A stretch of 8,140 nt of DNA from positions 1 through 8,140 of the forward strand of contig JAHFAC010000071.1 in NCBI GenBank assembly GCA_023250755.1, read 5' to 3'. Positions 7,046-8,140 of the stretch are shown here, one piece after another. The translations under genes were made by a program, and so were the position numbers. Origin of the DNA: Bacteriovoracaceae bacterium. Lineage in GTDB: Bacteria; Bdellovibrionota; UBA1018. Each line of letters starts with the position of its first letter. Position 1 is the stretch's first letter. The notes under the pieces were generated by a model that was given only the letters and a program-made list of their open reading frames with translations, was not told the origin of the DNA and searched no databases.

Positions 7046-7684
7046 ATGAAATCTAAAATCCGTGGCTTATTACTTTTTACCTGTCTTGTCCTTGCTTTTG
7101 CATCCAATGCATTGGCCGATCATAATACCCCAACTCCACCGCAAGATGATGTTTTAGAGTGTGTGTGGACCAACCCCGCTTACCAGCCCTACAATCTTCA
7201 AACCCACTCCCTCATTGGCAAACCTGGGTTTGGTTATCTTGATGCTATTGCCTGTCAAACTTCTATCGCCTCAGCGAATGAAGGTCTGGTTTGCAACTGG
7301 AACGGGAGCAGCCATCAACCTTACCATTACAGGTCAAATACTCCGTTTGGTAAAACGGACTACGGATTTTTCTATCTCGAAGGCTGTAACGAAACCGTTC
7401 GAACAGCGAAAAATGGCCTCGCTTGCGCTTGGACCGGAGGCGGTTTCCAACCCTACCGAATTGCAGGCAATCAACCCATCGGAAATTTCGATCATGGATT
7501 TCGTGATTTAAGAGGGTGTATTGAAGCCGTCCAAGGTTCTTCGCCCCACCTCGTCTGTAACTGGTACGGAGCAGGCTTTATGGCTTATGAGATTGGAACA
7601 AATCAACCTGCCGAAGGGGGGATCCGACACTTCCTAACACTCCAGGATTGTAATGACTTTGTCATGCACGGTAAGATCTATTGA
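7046..7684 (+). CDS. secreted protein of four 44-residue Cys-paired repeats, family not recognised
   Basis: This 212-aa protein starts at an ATG that follows AGGGGG by 9 nt. A signal peptide covers residues 1-24 (SNALA before DHNT) and a short Pro/Thr linker runs to residue 36. From residue 37 to the last residue there are exactly four units of 44 residues with no insertions. Each begins L-x-C-x-W, has QPY or a variant at positions 11-13, usually NxP near 18-20 and a G22, an aromatic near 28, and a second Cys at position 34. Cysteines fall at 39/70, 83/114, 127/158 and 171/202, always 31 apart, which suggests one disulfide per unit. The predicted location is periplasm, cell surface or medium. 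No catalytic motif, membrane segment or lipobox is seen (Cys13 lies in the hydrophobic core of the signal peptide). It could be an adhesin or ligand-binding repeat protein, but that is only a guess from architecture. It is divergent from the glt-type operon, and no functional link is shown. Confidence 0.85.
   Translation: MKSKIRGLLLFTCLVLAFASNALADHNTPTPPQDDVLECVWTNPAYQPYNLQTHSLIGKPGFGYLDAIACQTSIASANEGLVCNWNGSSHQPYHYRSNTPFGKTDYGFFYLEGCNETVRTAKNGLACAWTGGGFQPYRIAGNQPIGNFDHGFRDLRGCIEAVQGSSPHLVCNWYGAGFMAYEIGTNQPAEGGIRHFLTLQDCNDFVMHGKIY
7154..7681 (+). repeat. four tandem in-frame 132-bp repeat units within the secreted protein gene
   Basis: Units run 7154-7285, 7286-7417, 7418-7549 and 7550-7681. 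The period is constant at the protein level (44 residues; invariant Leu1, Cys3, Trp5, Tyr13, Cys34), while the DNA has diverged considerably. The duplication is therefore old, and spacing and cysteines are under selection. Unit 4 is the most divergent: it has MAY instead of QPY and lacks the Gly at position 22. Confidence 0.85.
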
Positions 7685-7707
7685 CACAATGCATTACTCC
7701 CTATAAT
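7681..7707 (+). promoter_or_regulatory. sigma-70 type promoter with perfect hexamers before the last gene
   Basis: A perfect TTGACA (7681-7686) and a perfect TATAAT (7702-7707) are separated by 15 nt, shorter than the usual 16-18. The -35 hexamer contains the TGA stop codon (7682-7684) of the repeat-protein gene. Transcription would start near 7714, about 22 nt before the ATG at 7736. Confidence 0.6.
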
Positions 7708-7735
7708 AGACTCCTCTTTACCAGGGGAATCTCGT

Positions 7736-8140
7736 ATGAAATTAAATCTGGGCGTTTTTCTCTCAACCCTCCTCTTCTCACAAACCTTACAGGCGGGCCC
7801 GCTCACCGAAAGTCTGGCCGAAAAATGGATTTCGCCTGAATCTCTTTCATCCCTGCAAAAACTCCCCGAGCAGGAGCAAGAAACTCTTAAAAAGGCTCTA
7901 AACTGGATCGAAGATCAATCACGAGAGTGGCCTTCTCGCCTCTCCGTGACTTCAACTCGCACCTACCTCAGCTGTGACCCAGTCGGAGCTCAACTTCTCT
8001 TAGGCGCAAAATGGGCCTCCTGCGTGGCGATTGAAATTGCGCCCAACCGGCGCGTGGGATTTCGTGCCATCAGTCTCCATCAGGTCGAACTCGGGATCGG
8101 GGTGGAATTCGATGGAGGTCCTGACCAAGGCGATCACCTC
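7736..8140 (+). CDS. secreted protein of unknown family (partial, C-terminus outside window)
   Basis: An ATG at 7736 opens a frame that stays open to the right edge, giving 135 residues. AGGGGA (7723-7728) lies 7 nt upstream. Residues 1-20 form a signal peptide ending LQA before GPLT. The next part (about 22-68) is predicted helical and acidic, with LPEQEQETLKKALNWIED. A second part from about residue 68 looks strand-rich and has two cysteines (80 and 96) that could form a disulfide, followed by VGFRAISLHQVELGIGVEFDGG. No lipobox or enzyme motif is visible, and I do not recognise the family. Base composition looks like its neighbours. It has its own strong-looking promoter but could also be read through from the repeat-protein gene, since no terminator separates them. 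Confidence 0.75.
   Translation, partial: MKLNLGVFLSTLLFSQTLQAGPLTESLAEKWISPESLSSLQKLPEQEQETLKKALNWIEDQSREWPSRLSVTSTRTYLSCDPVGAQLLLGAKWASCVAIEIAPNRRVGFRAISLHQVELGIGVEFDGGPDQGDHL

Noticed and set aside
7161..7511. Plus-strand open frame of 116 codons inside the repeat-protein gene
   Set aside because: The 44-residue periodicity and signal peptide belong to the frame starting at 7046; this is its shifted frame.
7682..7735. Possible terminator between the two plus-strand secreted-protein genes
   Set aside because: No GC-rich stem followed by a T run is present; the interval is taken up by promoter elements and a ribosome site.

Overview
This window looks like mid-GC (about half G+C) chromosomal DNA from a delta-proteobacterium-like Gram-negative, most plausibly of the Bdellovibrionota/Oligoflexia type. 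The main reason is an operon on the minus strand resembling the Myxococcus xanthus 'Glt' (adventurous gliding motility) G1 cluster. Its base composition is well below that of myxobacteria. The taxonomic placement is inference.

Minus strand, positions 6925 to 1. Five genes are packed head to tail with overlaps or a 13-nt gap. In order they are: a secreted outer-membrane beta-barrel protein (236 aa); a periplasmic TPR protein with the AglT/GltE-type C-terminal motif (545 aa); a very large periplasmic TPR protein of AgmU/GltD type (1196 aa); a small secreted protein (94 aa from its best start); and the N-terminal 257 residues of an FHA-domain protein of GltG type that runs off the left edge. Together they would supply an outer-membrane barrel, two periplasmic helical-repeat scaffolds, a small periplasmic component and a cytoplasmic/inner-membrane signalling component. 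That is the layout of an envelope-spanning motility or trafficking machine. The proton-channel motor (AglRQS type) and the GltI/GltJ-type partners are not in this window.

Positions 6926 to 7045 form a divergent intergenic region of 120 nt. The barrel gene has no recognisable ribosome binding site, and its likely promoter lies almost on its start codon. The plus-strand gene has a TTGACG -35 element and a good ribosome binding site.

Plus strand, positions 7046 to 8140. A 212-aa secreted protein consists of a signal peptide, a short linker and exactly four 44-residue repeats, each with a Cys pair 31 residues apart. I do not recognise this family. Its stop codon lies inside a perfect TTGACA -35 hexamer, followed by a perfect TATAAT. 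These serve the next gene, another unrecognised secreted protein cut by the right edge after 135 residues. No RNA genes, mobile elements, CRISPR arrays or convincing terminators were seen.
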